DNA of 64,000 nt from Methylocystis echinoides (GTDB lineage Bacteria; Pseudomonadota; Alphaproteobacteria; Rhizobiales; Beijerinckiaceae). Both the position numbers and the translations under genes were made by a program. Of the stretch, positions 1 through 12,924 are shown in pieces (position 1 is the first letter of the stretch; each line of letters opens with the position of its first letter). The stretch lies in NCBI RefSeq assembly GCF_040687965.1, contig NZ_CP156084.1, forward strand, positions 1,006,501 through 1,070,500, given 5' to 3'. The notes under the pieces were generated by a model that ran no database searches, was not told the DNA's origin, and was given only the letters and a program-made list of their open reading frames with translations.

Positions 1-2
1 AT

Positions 3-713
<711 letters not shown>

Positions 714-914
714 CGAGAGCGAAGCTTCCGGGCGAGGCGAGCGGCTCCGCGCGATCGTCTGCGCATGCGCTTGCCCGCTCCCCGCCACTCGAACCGCCGT
801 GCGTCAGCGCACAGCCCGAAGCGATGGGGTCTGCTAGGCTCCCAACAACCGGGCGCCCTATACTTGACGCCCGGCGTCGGCGTGGCGAAGCCACCGAGAC
901 TCGAGGGCGTGCGG

Positions 915-1385
915 ATGGACGATCATGTCGTTGCGGAGGACATGGACACCATTGTCGATCGCATCATGCGGTCGCATTGGGCGGTCTTCCACCTCCATTT
1001 CGTCGACTTCATGGCTGCGCATTTGTCCGATTGCTGCGCGGTCTTCGACGGGGACCTGCATGAGATGCTCGTCTTCACCATCGTCGCGCAGCGTTACTTG
1101 CGCGATCGCGTGGCCGAAGGCGACAGCCAGACCTCAACCGGGTCGGAGCGGCGATCGCTGTCCGCGAGCCGGATCGCCGCCCAGACCGGCATGCCGCGCG
1201 AAACGGTGCGGCGCAAGCTCGCCGCCCTGCAAGCGCGGGGCTGGGTCGAGAGGACCGACCGGGCCGAATGGCGCATGGCCGTCTCCAACGGGCGCGCGGC
1301 CGTGGCGCTCACTCTCGCGGATTTCACCAGACGCGAAATGCGCCGGGTGATCAAGCTCGGGCGCGCGCTCAAGCCGCTCGTTTAG
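915..1385 (+). CDS. Small winged-helix transcriptional regulator
   Basis: A 156-residue protein. The N-terminal 70 residues look helical and have no motif I can name. Residues about 80-130 (LSASRIAAQTGMPRETVRRKLAALQARGWVER) form a clear winged helix-turn-helix of the Crp/GntR/MarR type, so DNA binding is likely. I see no cyclic-nucleotide domain and no ligand domain. I chose the ATG at 915, preceded by a weak GAGGG; an ATG at 765 would add 50 residues of low-complexity, Arg/Pro-rich sequence that looks non-coding. It sits alone between secA and the phosphofructokinase gene, so the target cannot be guessed from context. Confidence 0.7.
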   Translation: MDDHVVAEDMDTIVDRIMRSHWAVFHLHFVDFMAAHLSDCCAVFDGDLHEMLVFTIVAQRYLRDRVAEGDSQTSTGSERRSLSASRIAAQTGMPRETVRRKLAALQARGWVERTDRAEWRMAVSNGRAAVALTLADFTRREMRRVIKLGRALKPLV

Positions 1386-1521
1386 CCGCTCGGCTTCTTC
1401 CCCTGTTTCTCGTGGAAATGGCGTCCATTTGGTAATAAGAAGCGCGCGGCGAGCGTTCCGCTGGGCCTCGCGACCGCCGCCGGCGTGGCCATAGAAACCG
1501 GCGTCTCGACAGGAGCTTCGC

Positions 1522-2736
1522 GTGTCAATCGATTTTTCCAAAGTCGTCGTCGCACAGGGCGGCGGACCCACCGCCGTCATCAATCAGTCGCTCGTCGGCG
1601 CCGTGCTCGAATCGCGCAAGTTCCGCGAGGTCGAGCGCGTCTATGGCGCCTTTCACGGCGTGCGCGGGATCGTCAACGAGGATTTCGTCGATCTCACCCA
1701 GGAGACCACCCATAATCTGGAGCTCGTCGCCTGCACGCCTTCGTCCGCGCTCGGCTCCACGCGCGACAAGCCCGACCTGAAGTATTGTCAGGAAATCTTC
1801 AAGGTGCTGCGCGCGCATGGCGTCGGCTGCTTCTTCTACATCGGCGGCAACGACTCCTCGGACACGGTCCGCATCGTCTCGGAGGAAGCCAGAAACGCCG
1901 GCTATCCGCTGCGCGCCATCCACATCCCCAAGACCATCGACAATGATCTGATGGTCAATGACCACACGCCGGGCTTCCCTTCGGCTGCGCGCTGGGTGGC
2001 GCAGGCCTTTGCCGGGGCCAATCTCGACAATTGGGCGCTGCCGGGCGTCTATATCGCCGTCGTGATGGGCCGCCACGCCGGCTTCCTCACCGCCGCCTCG
2101 GCGCTCGGCAAGAAGTTTCCCGACGATGGTCCCCATCTCATCTATTTGCCGGAGCGCGCCTTCTCCGTGGAGAAGTTCCTCGCCGACGTGAAGGCGACCA
2201 TGGAGAGATACGGCCGCTGCGTGGTGGCCGTCTCGGAAGGAATCAGCGACGAGAACCATGTGCCGATCGCCGAAAAACTCGCCCAGCAGGTCGAGCGCGA
2301 CGCGCATGGCAACGTCCACCTCGGCGGCGGCGCGCTGGCCGATGAACTGACCCAGCTCGTCAAGGACAAGCTCGGCTTCAAGCGCGTGCGGGCCGACACT
2401 TTCGGCTATGTTCAGCGCAGCTTTGTCGGCTGCGTCTCCGACGTGGACCAGCGCGAGGCGCGCGAGGTCGGGGAGAAGGCCGTCCAATACGCCCTGTGGG
2501 GAGATTGCGACGGCTCGGTCACGATCCATCGCACGGGCTTTTATTCAGTCGACTATCAGCTGACCCCTCTTGAACAAATCGCCGCAAAAACAAAAGTGAT
2601 GCCGGACGAATTCATCACCCCTTGCGGCACCGACGTCACGGACGCTTTCAGGATGTATTTGCGGCCATTGCTCGGCAGCGGCATGCCGGACGCCTTCCGG
2701 CTGCGGCTCAACCGGGTCCGAAAAATTCTGACCTGA
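1522..2736 (+). CDS. pfp: Pyrophosphate-dependent phosphofructokinase
   Basis: Transfers phosphate between PPi and fructose 6-phosphate, a reversible step of glycolysis/gluconeogenesis in the cytosol. 404 residues of the phosphofructokinase fold. GGG near the N-terminus (residues 13-15) and the loop GGNDS at 108-112 contact the phosphoryl donor; an Asp (D111) stands where ATP-dependent enzymes have Gly, which is the accepted marker of PPi use. PKTIDND (136-142) supplies the catalytic Asp and the PPi-type Lys137. MGRHAGF follows near residue 180. Start is GTG, chosen because AGGAG lies 6 bases upstream and the fold begins at once. It lies directly upstream of clpX, where clpP would usually be expected. 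PPi enzymes of this type are known from methanotrophs, but also from many other bacteria. Confidence 0.9.
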   Translation: MSIDFSKVVVAQGGGPTAVINQSLVGAVLESRKFREVERVYGAFHGVRGIVNEDFVDLTQETTHNLELVACTPSSALGSTRDKPDLKYCQEIFKVLRAHGVGCFFYIGGNDSSDTVRIVSEEARNAGYPLRAIHIPKTIDNDLMVNDHTPGFPSAARWVAQAFAGANLDNWALPGVYIAVVMGRHAGFLTAASALGKKFPDDGPHLIYLPERAFSVEKFLADVKATMERYGRCVVAVSEGISDENHVPIAEKLAQQVERDAHGNVHLGGGALADELTQLVKDKLGFKRVRADTFGYVQRSFVGCVSDVDQREAREVGEKAVQYALWGDCDGSVTIHRTGFYSVDYQLTPLEQIAAKTKVMPDEFITPCGTDVTDAFRMYLRPLLGSGMPDAFRLRLNRVRKILT

Positions 2737-3015
2737 GGATCTGGCGTCGCGACGGCGCCGAACGGGCGCCGATCTTGCACTCGGCCTGAAATTGCGGAAA
2801 GGTTGCAAATTCGGGCAGGCCTAAAATAGACTAGGCGCTTGCGCGGGGGAGCGAGCGGCCCGCGCGGGTTTTGGGCGCGCCCGGCGGGGGCGCCTTGTCA
2901 GGACCGGCAGGGGTGGGAGGCCATCGAGGGGCGGCTTCCACCTTTTGTTAGGCCCAAGCCGGTATCACATGTTTGGATCGATTCGCCCGGCGGGTTGATT
3001 CATCAGGAGAAAATC

Positions 3016-4281
<1,266 letters not shown>

Positions 4282-4343
4282 CCTGCGCGCGCCGCCGCCT
4301 GGCTGGGCGGCCCGCCCGCCGGGGCCGGCTCGCCAGGGCCATC

Positions 4344-4372
4344 CTTGAATCAGTTGTTCGTGTATCCCATTT
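4344..4372 (+). promoter_or_regulatory. Heat-shock (sigma-32/RpoH-type) promoter of lon
   Basis: CTTGAAT at 4344-4350 followed after 14 bases by TCCCATTT at 4365-4372. This fits the sigma-32 consensus (CTTGAAA, 11-16 bases, CCCCATNT) with one mismatch in each box. It lies about 210 bases upstream of the lon start codon in the clpX-lon gap, and lon is a classical heat-shock gene. The match and the location are seen; promoter activity is inferred. Confidence 0.5.
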
Positions 4373-4582
4373 CCTGCGTTAACGGGGCCGTTTGGGCTTG
4401 AACGCCGCTGCCTCAGTGATGGCGCGTGGACGAAAGAGCGAGCGTCCAGGCGGCCAGGGTCTGACTAGAGATCGCCGGTCGAAGATTGCGGCCTAAGTCT
4501 TGCTAGTTCTGGACGCATACTGATCGCTCGCATTTTCGCGTTGCCGCCAAGCGGGATGCGCAAAGGAAAGCAGGACACGAAG

Positions 4583-7009
<2,427 letters not shown>

Positions 7010-7032
7010 GCCAGGCGGCCTGAGAATAGCGA

Positions 7033-7061
7033 GCCCCGTCCCCCCGGACGGGGCTTTTTTT
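7033..7061 (+). terminator. Rho-independent terminator after lon
   Basis: A 9-bp perfect GC-rich stem (7033-7041 with 7046-7054), a CCCC loop and a run of seven T. It starts 24 bases past the lon stop codon. Confidence 0.9.
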
Positions 7062-7295
7062 GTGTCCCTGTCGCGGCAACTTTGTCAGAAACGCCATATT
7101 TTCGCGACTTTTTCGCAGTGCACGCGGCGATTCCCGCGGTTTTCCGGGGTTTTTTGAAGGGCCGACCGGCGAATCCCTTGCTTTTCCTAGAATTCGGCAC
7201 CAACACTCGCCGTCGTTGCGCGCCGACGATTCGAGACCGCCGCTTGTAAGCGTTTGATCGCCGGCCCCGCAGCGCGTCAATAAAAGGAATAGGCC

Positions 7296-7577
7296 ATGAA
7301 CAAATTGGAACTGGTCGAGCACGTCGCGGCGGAGACGGAGACGTCCAAGGCGGCGGCGGCGGCGGCGGTCGACGCTGTGCTCGAGGGCATCACCAATGCG
7401 CTCAAGAGCGGCGATGAAGTGCGCCTTGTCGGCTTCGGCACTTTTTCGGTCAAGGAGCGCGCCGCCGGCAAAGGCCGCAACCCGGCGACCGGCGACGAGA
7501 TCGACATTCCCGCCTCGAAGAGCGCCCGTTTCAAGCCCGGCGCCGCGCTCAAGACCGAGCTGAACAAGACCAAATAA
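7296..7577 (+). CDS. hupB: DNA-binding protein HU
   Basis: Nucleoid-associated histone-like protein; dimers bend DNA. 93 residues, the standard size, with [11 protein letters not shown] at the start, an alanine-rich dimerisation helix and the DNA-gripping arm signature [22 protein letters not shown] precedes the ATG. Located after lon as in many proteobacteria. The end KTELNKTK gives the typical basic tail. Confidence 0.95.
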   Translation: MNKLELVEHVAAETETSKAAAAAAVDAVLEGITNALKSGDEVRLVGFGTFSVKERAAGKGRNPATGDEIDIPASKSARFKPGAALKTELNKTK

Positions 7578-7600
7578 AATCTTGCCGTGAGTTTACGGGC

Positions 7601-7632
7601 ACGGCCGCCGGATGAAATCCGGCGGCCGTTCC
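7601..7632 (+). terminator. Probable terminator after hupB
   Basis: A perfect 13-bp inverted repeat (7601-7613 with 7617-7629) around a GAA loop, 23 bases after the HU stop codon. The following T-tract is poor (TCCGGTTT), so it could act as a weak terminator or an mRNA-stabilising hairpin. Confidence 0.6.
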
Positions 7633-7784
7633 GGTTTGAAGCGCTCGGCGCTTGCCACGGCTGCGCGCCATCTTTAAAACCCAGCCGCCGCCTTGAGGCG
7701 CGCAATCCGCGGCCGCGAGGGCGCGCGACGACAGGCAAGGCGACGCCGAGCCCGTCTTTGATTGCGTTGTTTCGAAGCTGGCGC

Positions 7785-7860
7785 GGGCGGTTAGCTCAGC
7801 TGGTAGAGCATCTCGTTTACACCGAGAATGTCGGGAGTTCGAACCTCTCACCGCCCACCA
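7785..7860 (+). tRNA. tRNA-Val (anticodon UAC)
   Basis: 76 bases with the 3' CCA encoded. The acceptor stem GGGCGGT (7785-7791) pairs with ACCGCCC (7850-7856). The D-loop AGCTCAGCTGGTAGAGC, the anticodon stem TCTCG/CGAGA with loop TTTACAC (anticodon TAC at 7818-7820) and the T-arm containing GTTCGAA are all intact. It reads GUA and probably other GUN codons. Confidence 0.97.
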
Positions 7861-7951
7861 GTTTTCGCGGGCGCCATGCGAAAGTCCTTTGCCGCGCGCT
7901 GATGAGGAATTAGGCTTGACGTCCATCCGGAGAGACGAGGCGCCCGCGACC

Positions 7952-8629
7952 ATGACGAGACTGAAGACCCTGACTCTATGCGTTTTCAGCCTTCTGGCTC
8001 AGGCATGGCTGTTCTCGGGCCCGGCGCGGGCCGAGGAGATGAGTTTTCGGGTCGTCGGCGTCAATGGAGAGAATTGCGGCGCGCGCTGCCCGCAAATGAT
8101 CGCCGCGCAGGGCGAGATCGCGGAAGGGACGCCGGACGCCTTCGTCAGTTTCGTCCGCGAGAATGTCGGCTCCGGCAATCTGCACGGCATTTTGCTGCTC
8201 GACTCGCCGGGCGGCAAAGTGGTCGCCTCGATGGAGTTCGGACAGGCGTTGCGCCGGCTGGGCATGGCGGTCGTGGTGGCGCGCCCGGCCGCGCAGGCGG
8301 GCGATGCAATGGCGCTGGTCTCGGGACGCTGCTATTCGGCGTGCGTCTATGCGCTGATGGGCGGCAAGCGGCGGGTGATTCCGCCGGAAAGCCGCGTTGG
8401 CATTCACCGCATGTTCAATTATTCGACGAGCTTCGATTTTTCGGAAGGGCTCGTGAGGGAGCGCAATTATGACGACGGCGGGATGCGCGACATGCTCGCG
8501 CGCTACGCCAGCAACATGGGCGTCTCCCCGGAACTGGTCAATCTCGCCGAACGCACCTCGCCGGATCAGCTTTACATGCTGAGCGGCAAGGACATTGCGC
8601 GCTGGCGGCTCGGATCGCGCAAACTCTAA
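7952..8629 (+). CDS. Secreted ClpP/crotonase-fold protein (COG3904-like)
   Basis: A 225-residue exported protein with a clear signal peptide ([12 protein letters not shown]...ARA, cleavage near residue 27). The mature part resembles the periplasmic family with a ClpP-like fold: [19 protein letters not shown] matches the strand-helix of SppA/ClpP enzymes, and [14 protein letters not shown] carries a Ser at the place of the ClpP nucleophile, between two Cys. A catalytic role is therefore possible but unproven; a disulfide between these Cys is also possible. The start at 7952 is preferred because the signal peptide begins there; an ATG at 7889 would add a non-hydrophobic leader. No operon partner is obvious (the pccB start is 46 bases downstream on the same strand). 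Confidence 0.75.
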   Translation: MTRLKTLTLCVFSLLAQAWLFSGPARAEEMSFRVVGVNGENCGARCPQMIAAQGEIAEGTPDAFVSFVRENVGSGNLHGILLLDSPGGKVVASMEFGQALRRLGMAVVVARPAAQAGDAMALVSGRCYSACVYALMGGKRRVIPPESRVGIHRMFNYSTSFDFSEGLVRERNYDDGGMRDMLARYASNMGVSPELVNLAERTSPDQLYMLSGKDIARWRLGSRKL

Positions 8630-8675
8630 ACAAGGCGCGCGGCGCAATAAGCAGAGAAAAGAAGCAGGGCTGGAC

Positions 8676-10211
8676 ATGAAACATATTCTCGAGGGGCTCG
8701 AACAGCGCCGCGCTTCGGCGCGCCTCGGCGGCGGCCACAAGCGCATCGACGCGCAGCATGCGCGCGGCAAGCTCACCGCGCGCGAACGCATCGAGCTTCT
8801 GCTCGATCAGGGCTCCTTCGAAGAATTCGACATGTTCGTGACGCATCGCTGCACGGACTTCGGCATGGACCAGGGCGAGAAAACTTCGGGCGACGGCGTC
8901 GTCACCGGCTGGGGCACCGTCAACGGCCGCGCGGTCTTCGTCTTCGCCAAGGACTTCACCGTATTCGGCGGCTCGCTCTCCGAGACCCATGCGCAGAAGA
9001 TCATCAAGCTGCAGGACATGGCGCTCAAAAACCGCGCGCCGGTCATCGGCATTTTCGACGCCGGCGGCGCGCGCATCCAGGAGGGGGTGGCGGCGCTCGG
9101 CGGTTACGGCGAAGTGTTCGTGCGCAATGTCATGGCCTCCGGAGTCATTCCACAGATCTCCGTCATCATGGGCCCCTGCGCCGGCGGCGACGTCTATTCC
9201 CCGTCCATGACCGACTTCATCTTCATGGTGCGCGACACGAGCTATATGTTCGTGACCGGTCCCGATGTGGTGAAGACCGTCACCAATGAAACCGTTACGG
9301 CGGAAGAACTCGGCGGCGCCTCGGTGCACACGACCAAGAGCTCCATCGCCGACCGCGCCTATGACAATGACGTCGAGGCGCTGCTGCAGATGCGCCGGCT
9401 CATCGACTTTCTGCCCTCGTCCAATACCGAAGAGCCGCCGGAGTGGCCGAGCTTCGACGACGTCGACCGGCTCGACATGTCGCTCGACACGCTCATTCCC
9501 GACAATCCCAACAAGCCCTACGACATCAAGGAGCTCATCTCGAAGGTTGTCGACGAGGGCGATTTCTTCGAGATTCAGGAGGCGCACGCCAAGAACATCG
9601 TCGTCGGCTTCGGCCGCGTCGAGGGGCGCACGGTCGGCTTCGTCGCGAATCAGCCGATGGTGCTCGCGGGCGTGCTCGACATCGACGCCTCCAAGAAGGC
9701 GGCGCGATTCGTGCGCTTCTGCGACTGCTTCAATATTCCGATCGTGACGTTCGTCGACGTTCCCGGCTTCCTGCCGGGCACCGCGCAGGAATATGGCGGC
9801 CTCATCAAGCATGGCGCCAAACTTTTGTTCGCCTATGCCGAAGCCACAGTTCCGAAAGTGACGGTCATCACGCGCAAGGCCTTTGGCGGCGCCTATGACG
9901 TGATGTCGTCGAAGCATCTGCGCGGCGACGTCAATTACGCCTGGCCGACCGCCCAGATCGCCGTGATGGGCGCCAAGGGCGCGGTCGAAATCATTTTCCG
10001 CGCCGATCTCGGCGATCCGGAGAAGATTGCGCAGCGCACCAAGGAATATGAGGATCGCTTTCTCTCGCCTTTCGTCGCGGCCGAGCGCGGTTATATCGAC
10101 GAGGTGATCATGCCGCATTCGACACGTCGGCGAATCGCCCGCGCGCTGGCGCTGCTCCGTCACAAGGAGCTGGAGAACCCCTGGAAGAAGCACGACAACA
10201 TTCCGCTGTAA
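8676..10211 (+). CDS. pccB: Propionyl-CoA carboxylase beta chain
   Basis: Carboxyltransferase subunit that moves CO2 from biotin to propionyl-CoA, giving methylmalonyl-CoA. 511 residues, as expected for PccB. The N-terminal part has [14 protein letters not shown] and the FGGSLSE and GGARIQEGV acyl-CoA signatures; the C-terminal part has the biotin-site residues [12 protein letters not shown] and [10 protein letters not shown]. The same fold also serves acetyl- and methylcrotonyl-CoA carboxylases, but length and signatures favour propionyl-CoA. The biotin carboxylase partner (pccA) is not in the window. Start chosen at the ATG after GCAGGG. A terminator follows. Confidence 0.92.
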   Translation: MKHILEGLEQRRASARLGGGHKRIDAQHARGKLTARERIELLLDQGSFEEFDMFVTHRCTDFGMDQGEKTSGDGVVTGWGTVNGRAVFVFAKDFTVFGGSLSETHAQKIIKLQDMALKNRAPVIGIFDAGGARIQEGVAALGGYGEVFVRNVMASGVIPQISVIMGPCAGGDVYSPSMTDFIFMVRDTSYMFVTGPDVVKTVTNETVTAEELGGASVHTTKSSIADRAYDNDVEALLQMRRLIDFLPSSNTEEPPEWPSFDDVDRLDMSLDTLIPDNPNKPYDIKELISKVVDEGDFFEIQEAHAKNIVVGFGRVEGRTVGFVANQPMVLAGVLDIDASKKAARFVRFCDCFNIPIVTFVDVPGFLPGTAQEYGGLIKHGAKLLFAYAEATVPKVTVITRKAFGGAYDVMSSKHLRGDVNYAWPTAQIAVMGAKGAVEIIFRADLGDPEKIAQRTKEYEDRFLSPFVAAERGYIDEVIMPHSTRRRIARALALLRHKELENPWKKHDNIPL

Positions 10212-10237
10212 CGAAGCGTGGCGAGAAGAGCTTCGAT

Positions 10238-10264
10238 AGGGCGCGGCGAAGAGCCGCGCCCTTT
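10238..10264 (+). terminator. Terminator after pccB
   Basis: A perfect 10-bp GC-rich stem (10238-10247 with 10253-10262), GAAGA loop, then TTGATTT. It begins 27 bases past the pccB stop codon. Confidence 0.75.
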
Positions 10265-10352
10265 GATTTGTACCCTTTCGAGACGGCTCTCGACGGGCTG
10301 CCCAATCCTGGGGCGCCCTTTTCGAAAATTCGCCAGACTGCTCGTTTTTCGG

Positions 10353-10616
10353 GTGACAGCCCTTTGGATTTGGCATAATGTCCCCCTCGCCAAGTTGGTT
10401 GGGTAAGCCTAAGCGTTTAAAGCGTTTAGCTTTCTATTCCCAGCAACGGTCCAAGTCGGGGAGGACGCCGGAGAAAACGCAGCTTGCGACTGGTTCGAGA
10501 GACGAGCCGATGCAAGCGGTTATCGGAGCGCAAAAGACTTCGAGACCGAGCGTGGATTCCGGTTAAAGGACAGGGTGCCAAAGAGTGGGGTGCGGCCCGG
10601 CCGTCCCCGCTCTTTG
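10353..10616 (+). ncRNA. Candidate non-coding RNA between pccB and trxA
   Basis: The 520-base gap before trxA contains no convincing reading frame. It has a promoter-like pair (GTGACA at 10353-10358 and CATAAT at 10374-10379, spacer 15, slightly short) and, 200 bases on, a strong hairpin: a 12-bp stem (10579-10590 with 10605-10616, one G-T pair) followed by TGTTTG. A transcript of about 230 bases would run between them. I do not recognise it as tmRNA, 6S, SRP RNA or RNase P. Existence is inferred from these two signals only. Confidence 0.3.
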
Positions 10617-10784
10617 TGTTTGAGGGGGCATTATAGAACTTCTCTCTCAACCGATAGGCGCAAGGCTCTGTCCCGGCTCCGGCCGCTGCTTGACGCAGGT
10701 TTCGCCCATTCCTACGTTCCCTTTCGAATTCGACCTTTGTCCCGCAATTGGCCCGCCACCCCCGGCCGCAACGAAAGACCTCTC

Positions 10785-11105
10785 ATGTCCACGCAGAAAA
10801 TCACCGACGCCACTTTCGAGCAGGAAGTCCTGAAGTCCGCCGAGCCCGTCGTCGTCGACTTCTGGGCCGAGTGGTGCGGCCCCTGCCGGATGATCGCCCC
10901 CGCGCTGGAGGAGATCGCGGCGGAGATGAAGGGCAAGGTCAAGGTCGTCAAGCTCAACATCGACGAGAACCCGGCGGTCGCCAGCAAGCTCGGCATCCGC
11001 TCGATTCCGACGCTGATTCTATTCAAGGACGGCAAGGCCGCCGCGCAAAAGGTCGGCGCCGCGCCGAAAGGCGAGCTGAGCCGATGGATCTCCGCCGCCG
11101 TCTGA
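10785..11105 (+). CDS. trxA: Thioredoxin
   Basis: Cytosolic dithiol reductase of 106 residues, standard thioredoxin size, with the redox motif WCGPC (Cys31, Cys34), the cis-proline segment [12 protein letters not shown] and no signal peptide. This is the classical thioredoxin 1 type and not a membrane-anchored ResA/CcmG, even though cytochrome c maturation genes are elsewhere in the window. It lies 56 bases upstream of modB on the same strand, with no terminator between them. Confidence 0.95.
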   Translation: MSTQKITDATFEQEVLKSAEPVVVDFWAEWCGPCRMIAPALEEIAAEMKGKVKVVKLNIDENPAVASKLGIRSIPTLILFKDGKAAAQKVGAAPKGELSRWISAAV

Positions 11106-11161
11106 CATGTTTCTTGCGAGCGGCGCCTTGAGACAGGCCCCTCGAAGCGGATGGCGATAGC

Positions 11162-11848
11162 TTGCTCGATTTGACGGCGGAAGATCTCGTCGCCATCGCC
11201 CTTAGCGTGAAGGTCGCGACCGTCGCCGTCGCGGCCTCTCTTCCCGTCGCCGTCCTGGTTGGCTATGCGCTGGCCCGCTGGCGTTTTCCTGGCCGGGCGG
11301 CGCTCAACGCCGCGGTTCACCTGCCGCTCGTCTTGCCGCCGGTCGTCACCGGCTTCGCTTTGCTGCTGCTGTTTGGACGGCGAGGCCCCATCGGCGCCTT
11401 CCTCGCCGACCATTTCGGGCTCGTCTTCGCCTTCCGCTGGACGGGCGCTGCGCTTGCCGCCGCCGTGATGAGCTTTCCGCTCATGGTGCGGCCGGTGCGG
11501 CTGGCCTTCGAGGCCGTCGACCCGCGGCTGTCGTCGGCGGCCCGCTCGCTCGGCGCCAACCGCCTGTGGAGCTTCGCGCTCGTCGACTTCCCTCTCGCCG
11601 CCAATGGCGTGCTCGTCGGCGCCATTCTCGGCTTCGCCAAGGCGCTCGGCGAATTCGGCGCGACGATCACCTTCGTCTCCAGCATTCCCGGCGAAACGCG
11701 CACCATCCCCGCCGCGATCTATGCGCTGCTGCAGGCGCCCGACGGCGACGCCTCGGCGCTGCGGCTCGCCGCCATCTCCGCGGCGATCGCCGTCGCGGCG
11801 CTGCTCGCATCGGAAGCGCTTCAGTCCCGGCTCGGCGCCTCGAAATGA
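11162..11848 (+). CDS. modB: Molybdate ABC transporter permease ModB
   Basis: Inner-membrane permease of the molybdate importer. 228 residues with about five to six hydrophobic segments, and the EAA-type loop that docks on the ATPase (ARSLGANRLWSFALVDFPLAANG...ALGEFGA, roughly residues 128-165). The start used is TTG at 11162, which begins MLDLTAEDLVAIALSVKVA as in relatives; no good ribosome site is visible. Its stop overlaps the modC start (ATGA), so the two are translationally coupled. No modA binding-protein gene is adjacent; thioredoxin sits in that place. Confidence 0.88.
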   Translation: MLDLTAEDLVAIALSVKVATVAVAASLPVAVLVGYALARWRFPGRAALNAAVHLPLVLPPVVTGFALLLLFGRRGPIGAFLADHFGLVFAFRWTGAALAAAVMSFPLMVRPVRLAFEAVDPRLSSAARSLGANRLWSFALVDFPLAANGVLVGAILGFAKALGEFGATITFVSSIPGETRTIPAAIYALLQAPDGDASALRLAAISAAIAVAALLASEALQSRLGASK

Positions 11849-12924
11849 TCGCGCTCGACGTTCGCCTGCGCCGGCAAGAGTTCGAACTCGCCTGCGCCTT
11901 TGAAAGCCGCGCGCGCGTGCTCGCGCTGCATGGCCCGTCGGGGGCCGGCAAATCGACGCTCGCCCATCTCCTCGCGGGAATCGCCCGGCCGGACTCCGGG
12001 CGAATCGTCGTCGACGGCGTCACGCTCGTCGACACGGCGCATCGGGTCTTTCTGGCGCCCGAGAAGCGGCGCGTCGGCGTCGTGTTTCAGGACGCCCTGC
12101 TGTTTCCGCATCTGAGCGTCCGGTCGAATATTCTTTTCGGGCGCTTCTTCACGCCGCGCGCCGAGCGCACCGCGCCCTTCGACGCGATCGTCGAGACGCT
12201 CGGCGTCAGCCATCTCCTCGACCGTCGCCCCGCGACGCTCTCCGGCGGCGAGCGTCAGCGCATCGGGCTCGCGCGCGCGCTACTGGCCTCGCCGCGGCTC
12301 CTGTTGATGGACGAGCCCATGGCCGCCCTCGATCATGCGCGGCGGCAGGAAATCATGGGATTGATCGAACGGCTGCGTGACGCGTTCCACACGCCGATCG
12401 TGCTCGTCTCCCATTCCGCGGAGGAGATCGCCCGACTCGCCGACGAGGCCGTCGTCATGGATCGCGGCCGTGTCGTTGCGCAGGGTCCGCCGCTCGACGT
12501 TCTGCCGGGCGCGAGCCGGCTCATCGCGGGCGGGCGTTTCGGCCTCGTCAATACGCTGTCGGCGCGAGTCGCTTCTGTCGATGCGGCCTATGGCGTCACC
12601 CGCCTCGCCCATCCCGCCGGAGAGATCCTCGTCACCGCGCGTCTTCCAGACATCCGGGAGGCGCGCGTCGCGATCCGCGCGACGGATGTCGCGCTGGCGA
12701 AATCTCCGCCGGCCGACACCAGCGTGCGCACGATTTTGCGTGGGCGGATCGCCCGGATCGAGGCCGGCGACGGCGCCCTCGCCTTCGTCACGCTGGAGTT
12801 GAGCGGCGGCGACAGGCTCGTCGCCGCCGTCACGCGGCTCGCGCTCGACGAATTGAATCTCACGAGCGGCGCCGAGGCCTTCGCCCTCGTCAAGGCCGTG
12901 GCGCTCGACGAACGCGCGCTATAG
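11845..12924 (+). CDS. modC: Molybdate ABC transporter ATP-binding protein ModC
   Basis: ATPase of the molybdate importer. 359 residues: ABC domain with Walker A GPSGAGKS (about 32-39), Q-loop VFQDALLFPHLSV, signature LSGGERQR, Walker B LLLMDEPMAALD and the switch His in LVSHSAEE. It is followed by a C-terminal MOP-type domain (about 290-355), which binds molybdate and allows feedback inhibition in this family. The start overlaps the end of modB by four bases. The 3' end overlaps the 3' end of the convergent membrane-protein gene by six bases. Confidence 0.92.
   Translation: MIALDVRLRRQEFELACAFESRARVLALHGPSGAGKSTLAHLLAGIARPDSGRIVVDGVTLVDTAHRVFLAPEKRRVGVVFQDALLFPHLSVRSNILFGRFFTPRAERTAPFDAIVETLGVSHLLDRRPATLSGGERQRIGLARALLASPRLLLMDEPMAALDHARRQEIMGLIERLRDAFHTPIVLVSHSAEEIARLADEAVVMDRGRVVAQGPPLDVLPGASRLIAGGRFGLVNTLSARVASVDAAYGVTRLAHPAGEILVTARLPDIREARVAIRATDVALAKSPPADTSVRTILRGRIARIEAGDGALAFVTLELSGGDRLVAAVTRLALDELNLTSGAEAFALVKAVALDERAL

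Noticed and set aside
10386-10620. tmRNA, 6S RNA, SRP RNA or RNase P RNA in the gap before trxA
   Set aside because: I could not find the tmRNA tag frame, the RNase P or SRP core motifs, or the long double-stranded ends of 6S RNA. Only an unnamed candidate RNA is kept.
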